64,000 bases of DNA from assembly GCA_029210645.1 (NCBI GenBank), contig JARGFT010000001.1, positions 127,035-191,034 of the forward strand, given 5' to 3'. The position numbers and the translations under genes are program-made. The number at the start of each line of letters is the position of its first letter. The first letter of the stretch is position 1. Below, one piece after another: positions 63,746 to 64,000 of this stretch. The notes under the pieces are model-generated. The model had not been told where the DNA came from. It saw only the letters and a list, made by a program, of their open reading frames with translations, and searched no databases. The stretch comes from Anaerosomatales bacterium. GTDB taxonomy: Bacteria; Actinomycetota; Coriobacteriia; Anaerosomatales; SLCP01.

Positions 63746-64000
63746 ATGACAGCCCCCGACGTGAGCGACCTCAAGCCCGTCTACCTCATCTACGGCCCCG
63801 AGGAGCTTCTGCTCGATCAGGCAGTGGAGCGATTGAAGCGACGACTCTCGGCCCGTGCCGACCTGGACTTCAACCTCGACGTGTTCGATGCCGAGACCGC
63901 ACAGCCCGCCGACATCGTCGCGGCTGCCAACACCCTTCCGTTCATGTCCGAGCGCCGTCTGGTCATCGTGCGCAGGGCCGACCGCATGACCGCCGACTCT
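63746..64000 (+). CDS. holA: DNA polymerase III subunit delta, N-terminal part
   Basis: Clamp-loader subunit that opens the sliding clamp. The first 85 residues are present, and the gene runs off the window. It shows LKPVYLIYGPEELLLDQAVERL near the N-terminus (typical HolA start, residues 8-29) and ANTLPFMSERRLVIVRRADR. The ATG at 63746 has AGGGAG upstream. It follows comEC, an arrangement common in Firmicutes and actinobacteria. Confidence 0.9.
   Translation, partial: MTAPDVSDLKPVYLIYGPEELLLDQAVERLKRRLSARADLDFNLDVFDAETAQPADIVAAANTLPFMSERRLVIVRRADRMTADS

Overview
The window is 64 kb of GC-rich DNA (GTG starts are very common, third codon positions are mostly G or C). It reads as the chromosome of an anaerobic or facultative, deep-branching actinobacterium, most like the Coriobacteriia / Anaerosomatales. 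That placement is an inference. It rests on the hemE-hemH-hemY order of the coproporphyrin-dependent heme route, a six-subunit Rnf complex, and a Firmicutes/Coriobacteriia-type housekeeping block (mreBCD-PBP2-rodA, radical SAM pair-rng-rplU-rpmA-obgE-proBA-nadD-yqeK-rsfS, leuS, comEA-comEC-holA). No rRNA, CRISPR array, insertion sequence or prophage was seen.

Layout. 0.3-6 kb: acetyl-CoA synthetase and the heme genes hemE, hemH, hemY. 5.9-12.4 kb, minus strand: a membrane-bound uptake hydrogenase (small subunit, large subunit, cytochrome b). A second transcript carries a HemW-like radical SAM protein, the hydrogenase maturation protease and an inositol-monophosphatase-like gene. The large subunit holds an in-frame TGA exactly where [NiFeSe] hydrogenases carry selenocysteine, followed by a hairpin that fits a bacterial SECIS; this is the main discovery. 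12.4-18 kb: two small genes, a HAD phosphatase, an apparently damaged FAD / Fe-S oxidoreductase locus behind two CsoR-like palindromes, a Crp/Fnr regulator and a small cytochrome b5-like protein. 18-25 kb: RlmD-like methyltransferase, a receiver-PilT fusion, and an OsmC / glycosyltransferase / PIG-L deacetylase / BshC-like cluster that resembles the logic of low-molecular-weight thiol synthesis, then a ferredoxin. 25-31.7 kb: plsY, a lipid kinase, tRNA-Arg, an EF-G paralogue, a cyclophilin lipoprotein, a TPR protein and ndk. 31.8-37.8 kb: rnfCDGEAB with a NusG-II protein and a membrane protein. 37.8-47.7 kb: radC, the rod-shape/elongasome operon, a DUF697 protein and a radical SAM pair. 47.7-64 kb: rng, rplU (with an unusual zinc-finger-like tail), rpmA, obgE, proB, proA, nadD, yqeK, an LCP/LytR_C protein, rsfS (apparent CTG start), an EamA transporter, tRNA-Ala, leuS, comEA, comEC and the start of holA.

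How they fit together. Hydrogenase (H2 to the membrane via cytochrome b), Rnf (ferredoxin:NAD+ with ion pumping), a small 2[4Fe-4S] ferredoxin and Acs (acetate activation) suggest an H2- and acetate-linked anaerobic energy metabolism. Heme genes in the same region would supply the b-type cytochrome. Gene starts were chosen mainly from Shine-Dalgarno spacing and overlap with the upstream stop codon.
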